Source: Rhineura floridana
Taxonomy: Eukaryota > Chordata > Lepidosauria > Squamata > Rhineuridae
Direction of reading: 5' to 3'
Length of the DNA stretch: 64,000 bases
Assembly (NCBI RefSeq): GCF_030035675.1
Contig: NC_084497.1
Coordinates: 26,402,455-26,466,454 of the forward strand
Position 1 is the first letter of the stretch; the number at the start of each line of letters is the position of its first letter. The notes beneath the pieces are model-generated. The model was given only the letters and a program-made list of their open reading frames with translations, had not been told where the DNA came from and searched no databases. Of the stretch, positions 1 to 12,018 are shown in pieces. The position numbers and the translations under genes are program-made.

Positions 1-938
1 TCTTCTCCGCCCCCGCCCCATTTCTCCCTACTAATTTATTCCTTCTCTGCTTGGCCTTTCCCTGAATTAACAGTGTGTTGTTTTTTCTCCCTGTGATCTG
101 CCCTGTTATTCCTCTTGCCTCTGTAGTTAAGAACTGAAAGGACAAGCAAATCACAGGTAACTGTTGAACATTGCTGGTTTTAGTGCTGCATTGCCTGGTT
201 CCCCCCTCGTTTCTTTATCTAATAATTATGGATAGTCCCCTTCTCCATCTTTTGCATGACATCCTGACGTGTGCATGATTTCCACTCGATCTTGGGAGGA
301 GGCGGCAATCTCCCTCCAACCCTTCCTCATTATGCTGACTGCATAGGAAATTTGTATCCCCAGCGCGAAAGCGTCACTGCCATTCTCCTTGCTTTTCCCT
401 GGTGTGTTTGTGTGTGTGAGAGAGCGAGCTTCTGTGAGCTTTCTCAGTGCGTAGGGAAGTAACATTTGATAGGCAATGTTAGCATTTTGGCCAGCGGAGT
501 AAAGTACATTTTTGTACACCTGACTGGACTGAAGAACTGCATTGCAAAATTTGGAGACGTGCAATTTTCGAAGGATGGCTGTGTTTGGATTTGCATAATG
601 TTTCGGAAAGTGTGAATTGCATATGTTTGCCTTTAAGTGCAAACGGAATCAGATTTATCCCCCATCCCTAGAAGGTAGAAATCCCTTCTCTTTTATATAC
701 ATGTGCCAGGCAAGGCAGGGAGGAATCACACGCACTTCCTTCCCTCTATGCATTGAGACAATTTTGGGATGAAGAGACAGGTATCACCCAGGTGACCTGA
801 TTTTTTTCCAACCCACAAGCTCTTTTGAGCCTAAAATCTGGAGACTATATGTATTATACCTAGTGTATTTGAACTGTAGCTGCAAAAGAATTCACTGATC
901 AACCTTGGTTCTAATGTATGGCTTTCTTTCTCCCCCAG
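1..938 (+). other. PLCH2: 3' part of the last PLCH2 intron
   Basis: No exon was found here. The stretch ends in a pyrimidine tract and AG directly before the PLCH2 exon at 939. Bases about 470-690 are a minus-strand copy of dispersed repeat G (see 18285-18740). The rest shows nothing recognisable. Confidence 0.7.
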
Positions 939-2584
939 ATGCCCGCCAATTCTCAATGCAGAGGTCAGTCAGTTCATTGTGTAGCCTGGAGACCATCAAC
1001 GAAGAGCCGTTTGTTGCCAACGAGAGCCAGCCCACTGCTCCTTGCTTTCCTCTGCCCAGCACGCCTGCCAGCGATCCCAGTGAAGGGTCTGTGGCTGGCA
1101 ATCCCCATGAAGCCGGATCAGAAGGGGGCGATCTGTCAGATCAGCTTGAGAGAACTCTTCAGCGCTCAGTGTTAGTTTTGGAGGGCCAAACGTTCCCTGC
1201 TCCCAACCCAACCATCCCACGTATTCTGGGACTTGACGATGCTAGGAAAAACGCGAAAGAAGGGGGCGGCTGGAAAAGGGCACATGACAGCAGAGATCAA
1301 ATGCAGGACAATGCAGCATCGGCCAACCTCTGGGCGACTTCTGTCGGAGATTGCCCGAACCCAAAAGAGGGCATGGTTCAAGAATGGATAAACGTTGAGC
1401 GAATGAAAGAAAAGGGCAGCAACGCAGCTAGGCAACTGCAACAGAACACCCCGCCAACTTCACTCCAAGAATCTACCTGCGTCACTCAAGCTGCGACAGT
1501 CCCCCTTCTGCCTCACGTCGTCGTGAGGAGGTTGAAAAGCAAAGGGTGCAACCTTTGCAACTGCTCGGCACTGACGAGGTCTCCTGGTGGCTTCTCCCCA
1601 ACAGCCGAAGTGTACTCTGATGCCACGGTTAATGACCGTATCTGGAGCAAGCTGGATCCCAGCAGTCACAGGGACAGCATGTCTTCCTCTTCTAGCATGT
1701 CCTCCAACGATACGGTCATCGACCTCTCCTTGCCCAACCTCACTGGGAAAAGCCTTCCAGACCTTGGCATCCAGCACGAGAACTTCAAAGTCATCCCCGA
1801 GAGAAGAGGAGCGTGCCCGTGGTCGGCTAGTGCTGCTTCTGGGCACGAGATGCCCATGGTGACCAAGAGCAAATCCAACCCCAACTTGAGGTCAAGCCAA
1901 CCCACGGAGGATGAGCTATGCCCGAGACCATTAGCCAAAGGCCTCGGGCTAGGATCATCTTTGCCCATACCCAGAAGACACACGTGGAGCCGGTTGTACA
2001 TAGAAAGCCTCAAGCAGTCCTGCCTCAAGTCAGAAGAGCAGAAGAAAGAGACTCCTGAGGCCAAATCGAAAAGCCTGGGTGACCTGACCTCGGATGACAT
2101 CACGTCTGTCTTTGAGAGCAAGTACCGCAGCATCAGCCGGAGCTTCATCACCCGGTCAACGAGGCAGCAGCGGCACTGCGCAGCGCCCAGGTCCTCAGCT
2201 AAGCCCCTGGATGAGCTCACGGAACGCTTGAAGAAGCTGACCACCTTCCGGCAGGAGAATGACATCACTTCCCCTACCAGCCTCGAGCCAATGGAGCCTG
2301 AAGAGGAAGGGGCGGGCCTCCTCCGAAGGTCCTCATCCAGGAGCCAGAGTCGGGTGAGGTACATTGCTAACCGGGCCAAGCAGGCCCAAGAGAGGCAGCG
2401 GCTGAAGAGCTTAGCTCTGAGCAAGGGGAGCCCCGTTGAGGAGAGAGGGATCCCCGAAGGCGCCTGCTGCTTTGCAAGAGGGGCCTGCATGGACTCGGCT
2501 TCCCCCAATCTGTTTACATCCCAACTCAAGACCCAAACTGATTTGAACCATGACACTGAAGTCGTCTGTATGTTCAAACTCTAA
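939..2584 (+). CDS. PLCH2: PLCH2 (phospholipase C eta-2), last coding exon
   Basis: PLC-eta2 is a calcium-sensitive, mainly neuronal phosphoinositide-specific phospholipase C that cleaves PIP2 to IP3 and diacylglycerol at the membrane. Only the C-terminal tail beyond the C2 domain is encoded here, about 548 residues; the PH, EF-hand, X/Y and C2 parts lie upstream of the window. The exon follows a clear acceptor (polypyrimidine then CAG ending at 938) and takes one base from the previous exon. The tail matches my recollection of human PLCH2 in order: SSLCSLETI near the start, RDSMSSSSSMSSNDTVIDLS, TKSKSNPNLR, KSKSLGDLTSDD, GDITSPTSL, then RRSSSRSQSRVR with NRAKQAQERQRL. These islands are separated by low-complexity Ser/Pro-rich sequence typical of a disordered regulatory tail. 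It ends FKL-stop, a hydrophobic-x-hydrophobic C-terminus like the LRL end of the human long isoform, compatible with a class II PDZ ligand. The position next to PANK4 supports the call. The frame is intact. Confidence 0.93.
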
Positions 2585-2700
2585 CGCTGGGAAGGGCTGA
2601 ACAAGGTTGATGTTTACATTCCTGTAAGAGCAAAACCAACACACAAAAACAGAACACCCTTTTTTTAAAAAAAATAAAAGTGAAACACACATGATGCAGA
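2585..2700 (+). promoter_or_regulatory. PLCH2: PLCH2 3'UTR start with candidate poly(A) signal
   Basis: AATAAA lies at 2673-2678, only about 90 bases after the stop and next to an A-rich run. A second AATAAA at 5287-5292 follows an AT-rich, partly repeat-free stretch and could end a longer 3'UTR. The sequence cannot decide between them. Confidence 0.4.
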
Positions 2701-3049
2701 ATGCCCTCATTGGAGGAAAGCACTTCTCCTCTTCCTTCTTCCCCTCCCAGCCTCCAAAGGACTATATATGTGTAATCATCCTAATAATACTACTAACAAT
2801 AATGCAATTTGTAGCATGCAACATGGGGAATGGGCAACCGGGATGTTCCTGAGAGATGCTAAGGAGACCCCACCCCCAATCCTCCCTGGGAAGCATGTCT
2901 TCAGGATCTGCATGACCATTCTATCTCCCTCTTGGTGACTCCTTGCCTTTTCTTTTTGTCGGACACCAATCCTGGTCAGACGAGTGTCCTCGACCCATGA
3001 CTGATTTGGAACTGCTGCCAGATTCTGCTTTAACCTTCTCACTGAAGCA

Positions 3050-3460
3050 AGGGCGGGGGAACATTTTTCAAACCTAGGGCTGCATTCTCTTCAGGGCAAC
3101 CTTCTGGGGGGGGCACATGCCAGTGGTAGGCGGAGCCATAGGCAAAAGGGGGCGGTACAGCAAATCTGACCTTTGTACGGTAGGCTAGTTTCTGCTCGCA
3201 TACTCCTCTCTGGCCTCTGTCCAGATGAGCTGGAACAAGGATGTAGAGCAGCCAGGCGAAAAAGATTTGGGGTGCGAATCCCCTGAGAGTTGTGGCCTGG
3301 AGATAGGAGGTGTGGCCCAAGGTGTGTTCCGAGGGCCACAAAGAGAGGCCTGGAGGGCCTCATTTGGCCACCGAGCCTGAGGCTCCTCACCTTTGCGCTA
3401 TAGCCTGACTTCAGTTCTGGAAACCAAAGCAGCATTCGGGAGGTGCAAATGACCCCCAAG
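3050..3460 (+). repeat. Dispersed repeat A (unclassified)
   Basis: GC-rich stretch with the core GGGCAACCTTCTGGGGG and GGCGGAGCC-type motifs. Related copies, some inverted, lie at about 38435-38735, 54930-55190, 59365-59640 and 60720-61075. It holds no coding sequence I can support. Limits are approximate. Confidence 0.55.
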
Positions 3461-3689
3461 CTTGTTTGGCACTAATTTTTCATCGAGTTGAAAGACCTGT
3501 CCGCCCCCCACTATGGCAGAACTGGGGGAAGTGTACTCACCGCAGGCAACACTGCCTCTTGTGTGTGATCATTAACCCTGGCTGGGACCTGGGCACAATT
3601 GCCTGCCTGTCTCCAGCCTCCGTGAGATATATCCTCACATAGCCTTCCCTTCACTACATCGCTTGGTCTGTGGGAGGTTAGGCCAAAAT

Positions 3690-4105
3690 GCATGGGTGTG
3701 GAGCGCCCTCTCTCCGGTGGCGGCTAACCTATTAGGGTGCATGGGGCACTCCCCCATCAATCCTCAGTCTGCCCCCGGCCAGCCACGACCTGCCCTCCTT
3801 CTTATTTAACTGGCTGTCAGCTGCCTCCTCCTTAGTCTCAATGTTGCCCCTTGTAGAACTCAGCAGGGAGGCAGATGGGGATGGAACTAGAATGAGTTGG
3901 CTCTGCCTCTCAACGGCTCTGGCGCCACCTACTGTCAGGCTCCCTGCTTTCCGCCCCACCAGTTCCAATGAACACCAGCCACCACTGGAGCAGCGCCACT
4001 TCCTGAAGGCAGGCCGGTGGGGGTTGCCTGAGGGCAGGCTGAGGCTGGTGGGCAGTGCCCTATTTGCTGCGATGGGCCAACCTCCACTGGAGTACAGATG
4101 GGTGA
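3690..4105 (+). repeat. Dispersed repeat B (unclassified)
   Basis: About 400 bp. It shares the segment around CTTGTAGAACTCAGCAGGGA and the AATGAGTTGG/GGCGCCACC block with copies at 7725-8050 (same strand) and 10065-10360 and 36515-36785 (opposite strand). Open frames across it are incidental. Confidence 0.55.
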
Positions 4106-5440
4106 ATCTGTCTTTTTCCAGCCTCAGCCGCATTTGCATGTGTTCAGTCATAAGTCTGTCCCACGTGAGCCTCTGAATACATTTTTTTCTAAAAAGAAAA
4201 CACATGGAATTTTGCATTTGATTTATTTTCTAAACAGATGTACCCACAATGTGCATTTTTGACATATTTTGATATTTTTGTTTGCCGTTGTTTTTTTAAG
4301 TCACGAACTGCATTAGAACATTTGGGAAGTGCAGAAGCCAGTAGATAACCAAGGTCCTCGCTGCACATTAGTCCAGGATAAAGGTGCAGAGATCTAATCC
4401 TTCTGGTATCCCTGCCTTTGAGCTGTTAACACTATGAGGACCAGAGCTCAGTGGCAGAGCCCCTGCTTTGCACGCAGTAGGCCCCAGGTTCAATCCCCCG
4501 CATCTCCAGGTTGGGCTGAAAAGAATCCCTCACCGAAACTCTGGAGAGCCCCTGCCAGTCAGTGTAGACAGCACTGAGCTAGATAATAGTCTGGGTCCTT
4601 CCTATTCTGTGGTGGTTGGTGAGGATTTCACCACACTGAAAGTCTTCTGCAGGGAGCACTCGCCTCCGAAAAGTCCAACAATTTTCTTTCAGTGTTTATT
4701 TCTCATTTTCACAACTTATTTAGGGAAAGGGGTTTCGGCAGCCAATCATAAAACAGCAAAGAGAATGTTTCTCATTGCCTTTGCTTAGTTCTATAATCCC
4801 TGAAAAATGTTATTTCCCCCCCAGAAACATTGACGACAACTAATTATTTTGCAATACACACTTCTGGAATGACCACTTTCTTTTTCTTTCTTTCTGTCTT
4901 TCTCTCCCGTTTTGCACTGCCATGCAAAATACATTTTTAAAAAATGTATTTTAAAGAAAATTAGACAACATTCAGAGCTAAAGAGAAAAAACTTTAAAAA
5001 AAAACACCTTGTTTTAATTCCCCCCTCCATAATTATCATTTTTTATGATGGATGTACATTTAATTGGAGAAGAAAAATATATTGGGGAAGAATTTATTGA
5101 GATGCATTTTTTTAAAAGGAAAACATATTTTAATTTTCAGCCCTCATTATACAGGGCTAAATGGGGGGGTGTATTTTTTTTTTGTCAAGGGTTGTTTTTT
5201 GTTGGTGGTGGTTTGTTTGTAATATATATATATATATATTGCAAATAATTTAAAATCTATTTGTAAAACCAACTGCCACAACTCAAAATAAAGATTATTT
5301 AACCTATTTGTCTGCGAGGGGTTCATCTGCCGTGAAAGAAGCTTCATGTCTGAACAGGGATTTGAACCTGGCTCTCCTTGGTCCTAGGATGTGCTGCAGG
5401 GGAGGGGACAATTTTGCAAGGTTTGCTGTTTTGGAAAGTG
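4106..5440. other. AT-rich stretch, possible distal PLCH2 3'UTR
   Basis: Apart from the SINE at 4436-4600 this is AT-rich DNA with several poly-T/poly-A runs and a short TA run near 5222-5239. It contains the second candidate AATAAA of PLCH2 at 5287-5292. No gene is seen. Confidence 0.4.
4436..4600 (+). repeat. tRNA-derived SINE (GCTCAGTGG family)
   Basis: It has an A-box-like GCTCAGTGGCAGAGC and a B-box-like GGTTCAATCCCCC, followed by the shared body CATCTCCAGG, CTGCCAGTCAGTGTAGACA and CTGAGCTAGAT. This is the most frequent SINE of the window. This copy is diverged. Confidence 0.75.
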
Positions 5441-5449
5441 TCGTCCGTC

Positions 5450-5620
5450 CTCCCATCTCCTTGGCGCCAGTGGCAATTCCGGGCTCTGGAGTACCAGTTT
5501 TGGCTCATGGCTCCATGTCACTGGGGCAGTGAAATCCTCCCTGGGTTTTAGTCCAAACTTTCAAATCCCAGAGTGGATTCCACTGCCCCACTGACATGGA
5601 GCTTCCAGCGTCCCCTGTGG
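5450..5620 (+). repeat. Palindromic MITE-like repeat
   Basis: It holds GGGTTTTAGTCCAAAC and GGATTCCACTGCCCCACTG in a partly inverted arrangement. A second copy at 52295-52475 shows the same arms in fold-back form, which suggests a non-autonomous DNA element. The superfamily is unknown. Confidence 0.45.
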
Positions 5621-6144
5621 GGCCCTTGTCCAAGATGTGCTTTGAGAGGGCCCTCCTCCCCCTCACAACTGTTGCTGCCTAGTCACTTTCCCCTCTCTCT
5701 GGCCCTCAGCTACACCACCTTCTACAGCCAGCATCACTAACCCTTTTCAGGCCGAGGGCCAATAACAGCCACCTCAGACCCTGCGATTGGCAGGCGAGGT
5801 CTTGGTGGTGGTAGCACTGCTGTGGCTGCGTGATTAGCGTTGGCCCATGGCAGGTCCTTTTCAGGGTTGTTTGTGGCATTCAACTCTTTTCTAAGTTCAG
5901 TTGTATAGGACTTTCTCCTCACCTTTGTCTCCTCTAATTGTGATAATGGCACATCCAGAATTTCAGGTTGCTGGGGCAGGCTTCATCTCAAAGGCATGGA
6001 AGGTGGCAGGATCGTACAGACTCTGAGATTTCATTGAAAGAGAAACATCCCATGACAGGTGAGAAATGGAAAGCTAAGTTGCTGAAAGGACCACAGGGTC
6101 TTGGTTCAAATGAAACCTTGGTTCACAGTTTCTACTGAATCCCA

Positions 6145-6372
6145 TTCATATTGAACAGATAGTAGTATGACATTTATATCCTGCCTTTACTCCAATGAGC
6201 TCAGGGTGGCATACAAACATGGTTCTTCCCCTCACGATTTTATCCTCACAATAACCTTGTGGGGTAGGTTGGGCTGAGAGACAGTGACCAGCCCAAGGTT
6301 ACCCAGTGAACTTCAGGGCCAAGTGGGGATTTGAAGTCTGGTCTCCCAGGTCCCAGTCCAAACACTCTAAAT
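6145..6372 (-). repeat. Sauria-SINE-like element
   Basis: The reverse complement carries a tRNA-like head (GACCTGGGAGACCAGACTTC) and a body with GGGCTGGTCACTGTCTCTCAG, ending in the GAGCTCATTGGAG/TATAAATG tail typical of Sauria SINEs. Related copies lie at 25818-25965, 35392-35625, 47238-47455 and 57835-58080. Confidence 0.65.
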
Positions 6373-6373
6373 C

Positions 6374-6480
6374 AGCCTTTCCCAACCAGTGTGCCTCCAG
6401 ATGTTGTTGGACCACAATTCCCATCTTTCCTGATGTTGGCAATGCTGGCTGAGGCTGATGGGAGTTGTGGTCCTATATAT
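6374..6480 (+). repeat. hAT-type MITE, interrupted arm
   Basis: It starts CAGCCTTTCCCAACC and folds back through GACCACAATTCCCAT and GATGGGAGTTGTGGTC. The right arm gives way to a TA microsatellite at about 6474-6491. It is the same family as the better-preserved copies at 17734, 34084 and 36246. Confidence 0.65.
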
Positions 6481-6679
6481 ATATATATATATTGCAATAC
6501 TTTCCAGACAAACCTGTAAGGGATTCATGGCTGTCCACAGGGGAGGGGTGGGAGCAGGCAAGGGATGCCCTTGATGAAACATAATCTCCAGATCCCAGCT
6601 TTCATTAAAAACAAAACTAATTTTTTAGCATTTGTAGAGCCTATGAAACAAAGAGTTATGTCCAACCTAGTTGAAATGT

Positions 6680-7045
6680 AGCCTTGAGAAAAGAAGACTG
6701 AGGAGAAATATGATAGCACTCTTCAAGTACTTGAAAGGCTGTCACACAGAGGAGGGCCAGGATCTCTTTTCAGTCATCCCAGGATGCCAGACATGGAATA
6801 ATGGGCTCAAGTTGTAGGAAGCCAGATTTCGACTGAACATCAGGAAAAACTTCCTAACTGTTAGAGCGGTACGACAATGGAGCCAATGACCTAGGGAGGT
6901 GGTGGGCTCTGCAACACTGGAGACATTCAAGAGGCAGCTGGACAGCCACCTGTTAGATACACTTTAATTTGAATGACTGCATTGAGCAGGGAGTTGGACT
7001 TGATGGCCTTACAGGCCCCTTCCAACTCTACTATTCTATGATTCT
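6680..7045 (+). mobile_element. CR1 LINE, 3' fragment
   Basis: This is the CR1 end: codons for the C-terminal region around FRLNIRKNFL (here TTTCGACTGAACATCAGG), then CAGCTGGACAGCCACCTGTT, GGACTTGATGGCC and the tail TTCCAACTCTACTATTCTAT. It is strongly 5'-truncated. It is closely related to the copy at 22655-23495. Confidence 0.8.
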
Positions 7046-7114
7046 GTTATTAATGGAGCCAAGTTAGTCCTGGTCACTGATTTCAGTGGATCTACTAGCA
7101 TTGGGTACAACCAA

Positions 7115-7158
<44 letters not shown>

Positions 7159-7724
7159 TCTAGCGTACTCTCCATTTCAGTATTTTGCTTTGCCCACCCA
7201 CCACCCCAGAAAAATTCCTGTGGATGCTCCTGAAGGGACTAGTCTCGATATAGGATACTGATTAACAAGATGATGGGGGCACACAAGGGTGAAAGCTATG
7301 TGGCAAAACGACATGCAAGTATGAAATTCCAGAAGAGAAATGGGCTGGAATGTGGAGATCTTTATTGGCTCAGGTGAGAGAAGATCCTGCGATAGATGGC
7401 ATCTCCCACCTCTGAAATCCTGGCGCATCACAGGTGAGATGTTCCCGCATGGGATGTGGGGGATCCTGGCTCTTAACTTCCACACGTGGCGGATGGGTCC
7501 CATGATTAGGGGACCGATGAATATGTCAATTTCGGTCAATGGTGAGGCCCTTAAGGGCCCCACTCTGAATCCTCAGTGCTGTGTTTGCTCTCCCAAAAGG
7601 CAATACCCCAGAAAGCCCGTTGTGAGCAAAAAGAGGCAGCTGATCAGCACAGAATGATGGAACCTTGCATTTTGGGACATTGCATTTTGGGGGGAACTAA
7701 GGTGGTAACCAGGGCCAACTGGGT
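7046..7724. other. Gene-free interval with a GT/GA microsatellite
   Basis: A (GT)n run passes into (GA)n at about 7117-7158, just after a partial copy of repeat F (7050-7100). The remainder to 7724 is unique-looking sequence with no gene I can support. Confidence 0.5.
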
Positions 7725-8050
7725 GGCATTCTGTTGAAGGGGTGAACGGGTCCCTGCCCCAGCAGCCCTCACCCTCAGTCTGATCTCAACCAGTCCACGC
7801 CTGCCTGCCCTCATACTTGCAGCCTGGCCAGGGGGTAGCCCTGCCGGTCCTCCTCTTCCTCCTCAATCTCAGTGTTGTCCCTTGTGGGACTCTGCAAGGA
7901 GGAAGATGGAGCTAAAACTAGAATGAGTTGGTCCCGCCTGCCATTGGCTCTGGCTGCACCTACTGTTGATCTGCCTGCCTTTCAGGCCAGCAGTCCCACT
8001 GGCTCAACCCTGGAGGTAACCTTCTCTTGGCCCTTGTGGCAGTTTGAACT
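7725..8050 (+). repeat. Dispersed repeat B (unclassified)
   Basis: Same family as 3690-4105. It shares the block with CTTGTGGGACTCTGCAAGGA and AGAATGAGTTGG. Confidence 0.55.
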
Positions 8051-8749
8051 GTGATCATGGGAAGAAGGGCAGGAATATCACGATTCACTCGTGACAAACT
8101 CAAGGTGCCGCTGACAACCCGTCTGGTAGCATGGACCATCCTTTGGCCAGGCGACTCCCATCTTTGCCAGCGGGAATGAAGGACTGAACTGAAGACCTCA
8201 AGTTTTTGGCCTTCTTGAGTTCTTTGGGAACGGATGGCAACACAGCTCTTGTCCCCCGCTGGTATGCACCTGCTTAAATATTACTTCCTAAATTCATCAG
8301 AACGTTTCAGTCAAGTTCCTTCCCAGAAATATTTCCTAGTACTCTCTCTCTCTTTTCATTTTCTGGACTTGGGGATTTGCGGTAACTTTTGCTCTGACCC
8401 TTAACGCCCTTCAAGTCTTGCCATGGGCAAAATGGAATGTATGATATCCGGAACTTGTCCCGTATTGTCCGTGGAATAAAGCAGCTCTAATTAATATTCG
8501 CAAGACACGAGCTTAGAGTCTACTGCCATTTAGTATTAGCCTGAATGCTAAATTAGCTTTGGATGATGGCAATGGGGGGCGGGGGCGGTGGAGGAGGTTG
8601 TAATAAGACACAGATCTGATTAGCAGAGGAGTGTTAGTGATCTTCTGCCAATGTACAGAGATACGCTGAAATCCCTCATATTCTTCTGTCAATCCTCTGA
8701 GGATTCCTCAGACTTCTTTGAGTGACTGGAAGTGTTTTTGGATCAACTC
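8051..8749. other. Unique intergenic stretch
   Basis: No repeat family or gene is recognised. Bases about 8450-8570 are AT-rich and hold homeodomain-like TAATTAAT and CTAAATTAGC motifs, and could be a conserved non-coding element. That idea rests on base composition only. Confidence 0.3.
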
Positions 8750-9130
8750 CCAGGGGACTAGGGATGAAGGAGAAATTCTATTTTGTTTGCCTTTTAATGA
8801 GAAGCTAACTAATTCCCATTTCTCAAACCAAGACACAAACTGCAGCACAGCTATCCTTGAAAATTAGAAATCAGATTTTCCCCGACTTTTGTGATGCAGC
8901 TCCCTAGCCAAAGAATGTGCAGAAGAATGCATAAACCAGGGAAAGGTATGCATTAAAATCCCTGTATTAGTGAAAATGACATACAAAATGCATTATATTA
9001 GGGGAAATTGCATACCAAAATGTGTTTGTTAGGAGAAATTATCACTAAAATGCTAGCTGCAGAAATGTGGAGAGCTGAATTTAAGGTTGGAAAAATGACA
9101 AACAGAAACGGAGAGATTCATCCATCCTGA
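8750..9130 (+). repeat. Dispersed repeat G (unclassified)
   Basis: AT-rich family marked by repeated ACAAAATGCATTA, TTAGGAGAAATT and ACTAAAATGCT motifs. Other copies lie at 20655-21065 and 22255-22590 on the same strand, and at about 470-690, 18285-18740 and 33525-33720 on the opposite strand. Confidence 0.5.
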
Positions 9131-10064
9131 CCTGGGGCTCATGGGAGCTGAAGTCCAGGAACGTCTGAGTGGCCACAGTTTAGCAGAGGAGGGCAGAATT
9201 TAGTTTGGTATCTTACGGGAGGATCTTTGGCAGATGAGTGATTTGCAGGGATTGGGCAAGGGGTTTTGACCCCTCCATTTTGCTTACCAATGTTGACAAC
9301 AACAACAAAGCTTTAACCTTCTTAACTTAGGCTGTTAGAATCTTCTAATCTGTAAATTTGTACTGATAAATGCAGGTCATCCCAGTATACATTTTGTGGT
9401 ATGCAACAAGTAATTGGGTCTGGGGTACTTTGATACGAGTGCCTGGGGTACTTTGATACTAATTTGGCAGTCTGCGATTCCCCTTGTACCCTAGGCAATT
9501 CTCTGGCTAGCAGTCACAGCAAAATTAAAAAGAGACTTGAGTTGGCTGAAATATCTGTTGACATTTTATTCATCTTTTAAAATCCTTTCCAGATATGTAA
9601 ACAAACAGGAAGCAATGACAATTATCCAGAGAGGTGGTTCCCCCCCCTTTAAAAAAGGCATCAGTCTTAATCTCCATTAACCTCTTTCCAGCTTTTCCAC
9701 ACTGAACATATGGTCCTCATCTCATCTTCATATTCTGTTCCCCCTGCCATATTCTTGGATCTGAGCGTATGAGCCAATTTTGTCCTCAGAGAGCCCTCCG
9801 TTGAAATTGCATGGAATAATTTTATGGTCTTAGTCTAATCATGTCTAAAGATGCCTTAGTGCAGGTTCAGGTGTCACAGGAAACTGTGGTTTGAGAAAAC
9901 ATCATGCTCCATAGAATCCAGCATTTGGTTCTGTGGCCTCTCATATGGTTCATCACATCTGAAACAGGCCGTTCTGTGCTTGACTATTTAGATATTTTAA
10001 AAGGTGTTTTAAAAATGTCACTTTGGGTATATAACGTGATATTTTTCTGTCCTCTTTTTCAGTT
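9131..10064. other. Gene-free intergenic stretch
   Basis: A remnant of a hAT-type arm is seen near 9125-9185. Otherwise no repeat, RNA gene or coding region is recognised. Confidence 0.4.
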
Positions 10065-10360
10065 GGTTGATACATGGTTATTCACTAAAATGACTGGCAG
10101 CAATGGTTGGTGCCCATTGGGACTGGTGGGGTGGAATTGAAGAAGCCCAAACAGCAGGTGGAGCCAGAGGCAATGACAGGCAGAGCCAACTCTTTCTAGT
10201 TTTGCCCCTATCTTCCTACTAAAGGAGGAGGAAACTGATAGGCAGCGCTACCCCCCAGGACTGGATATAAGTAAGGAAGAAGGCAGGCAGGTGGGGGCTG
10301 GCTGAGTAGACTCAGGTTGGTGGGGCAGTGCCAGATTTGCCCTAATGGACTGGCCTCCAC
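10065..10360 (-). repeat. Dispersed repeat B (unclassified)
   Basis: Inverted relative to the copy at 3690. It shares TGGTTGGTGCCCATTGGGA, AGGCAGAGCCAACTC and the GGTGGGGCAGTGCC end. Confidence 0.5.
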
Positions 10361-11304
10361 TGATGATGAACCTTGATATAATTTATTATGTGGCAAAAGC
10401 ATTGGAGATGTCTGTAGCCAGGAAAGCATGGAGCCGATATTGTGTTGAAGTGCAGTAGTTGCACCACCCTGCAAATAAGTCCATACACACAGCCATTAAA
10501 AAGCTGTTGCCATGAGGAAGAAAAATTAAATCAAGCAAACCAAGCCAGAAGTAACAGCGGCAGCAAACTCAACATGTGGTTTGGATAAATCAATTTTTTA
10601 ATTTCCGAACTCGCTGTTTGCTTTCGTCTCTGCTGGTTACACTTGATCTGAAAACCAGTGGATATTTGTATAAGGTTCAGGTGCTTCTTTTTTTTTAAAA
10701 AAAGAGGATTGTTGGATAAATGGACTGCTTCAGTAATTGTCAGGTGGAAATTGTCTCACAGTCATGGGCATCTGTGTGTGTGCATGCAAGTCAAACAGTT
10801 GGACCCCCACCTGGATAAACCATAACCCAGTAATTCCCAGCTTTTATTGTTTTTTTTTTTAAAAAGGTAAGTTTCTAGTATAGAACCTGAGAGACAAACT
10901 GCACAGGCATTATTCATCTCAATTTTGTAAGAAATTAGCCTGCTCTTCCCCGGCCCCCCCAAAACTCCTGCAGACTCCCAGGCTGATACTGTGCATTGTC
11001 ATATCAACGTTTGCACACACAAATTCCTGAAAAATATACAACTGCTGAGTGATAAGCCTGTCCATGCAGTGTGACAACTGGCCTTTGAATATTTTGTAAA
11101 ATATGTTGAAGGCAGTTATAATGGACTTGGCCACAATCCATCACAGTGCCGATAAAAATGCAGCAATGTCTGTTATAGTTTAAGAGAACACTGTCTGGAA
11201 ATAGCGTAGCTATCAGTAAAAAGTCTTGAAGATATCTTTACATTGAGAGAAAGGGCTCGTGACATTCTTTGTATTCCAATAAGCAAAAAAAACAAAGTGC
11301 AAAC
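10361..11304. other. Gene-free stretch left of the LTR element
   Basis: Nothing recognisable apart from poly-T/poly-A runs. The last five bases, 11300-11304 (CAAAC), are the left target-site duplication of the LTR retrotransposon. Confidence 0.5.
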
Positions 11305-12016
11305 TGTGATGTTCCTATATATTAGTGTATATATGGTAAGTGCTGGTTGTTTAGAGTATACATGGTAAGTAGTGAAAGAGGAGGGGGAGTGAATGGGCAA
11401 TAGAATGCTTGATGATTGGCTGAATGTTTAAAATGGCTGACAGTATAAATGAAAGGATGACAGGTAAATCTGGGTGAATGTGAGGTGGTGAATTGTGGAA
11501 TCTGGGGAGAGAAGAGAAAGAGTGGATTGCTTGGTGGGGTTGGAGAGAGTTGTTTGCCAGGAGAGAGTGGAGAAGGAGGGAGGTGGAGTTCGGATTAGTA
11601 TTGAGTAAAACCATATGCTTATGTGCCTTAAGAAGAAATCTTGTTAATCTTGTTAGCTTTGTTATCTGTAATAAATACTTAATTTGGTTTACCAAAGGCC
11701 TGATCCTTGGCTGGGGTTTCACAGACCAGAAGGGAGGGTAAGGTAATGACCAAGGCTGAAGGGGAACTGTAACAAATGGTGGCAGCGGTGAAGAGAATAA
11801 CAATACCAGTATTCAGAGTCTCTGGGAATACTAGTATTGGGACGTTACTGGGGGTTGCCTAGCAGGGGGATCTGTTGAGATCTGTGCTAGAGCGGGGAGA
11901 GAAATCAAGAGAGAGAGCGGTCCGGACTGGTGGAGTCCCTGGTGGTGCCTAGAGACAGGCAGTAACCACGAGCAGGTAGGAACCTGCCAGGGAGAGCCAG
12001 GGAAGGACGCCTCACA
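11305..12016 (+). repeat. 5' LTR of the Gmr1-like element
   Basis: 712 bp, beginning TGTGA and ending TCACA, a perfect 5-bp terminal inversion. It contains TATAAA at 11444-11449 and AATAAA at 11670-11675. The right limit is fixed by the target duplication on the other side and by the primer site that follows. Confidence 0.92.
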
Positions 12017-12018
12017 TG

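Noticed and set aside
3732-4217. A 161-codon minus-strand open frame
   Set aside because: It lies across dispersed repeat B, whose other copies carry no equivalent frame.
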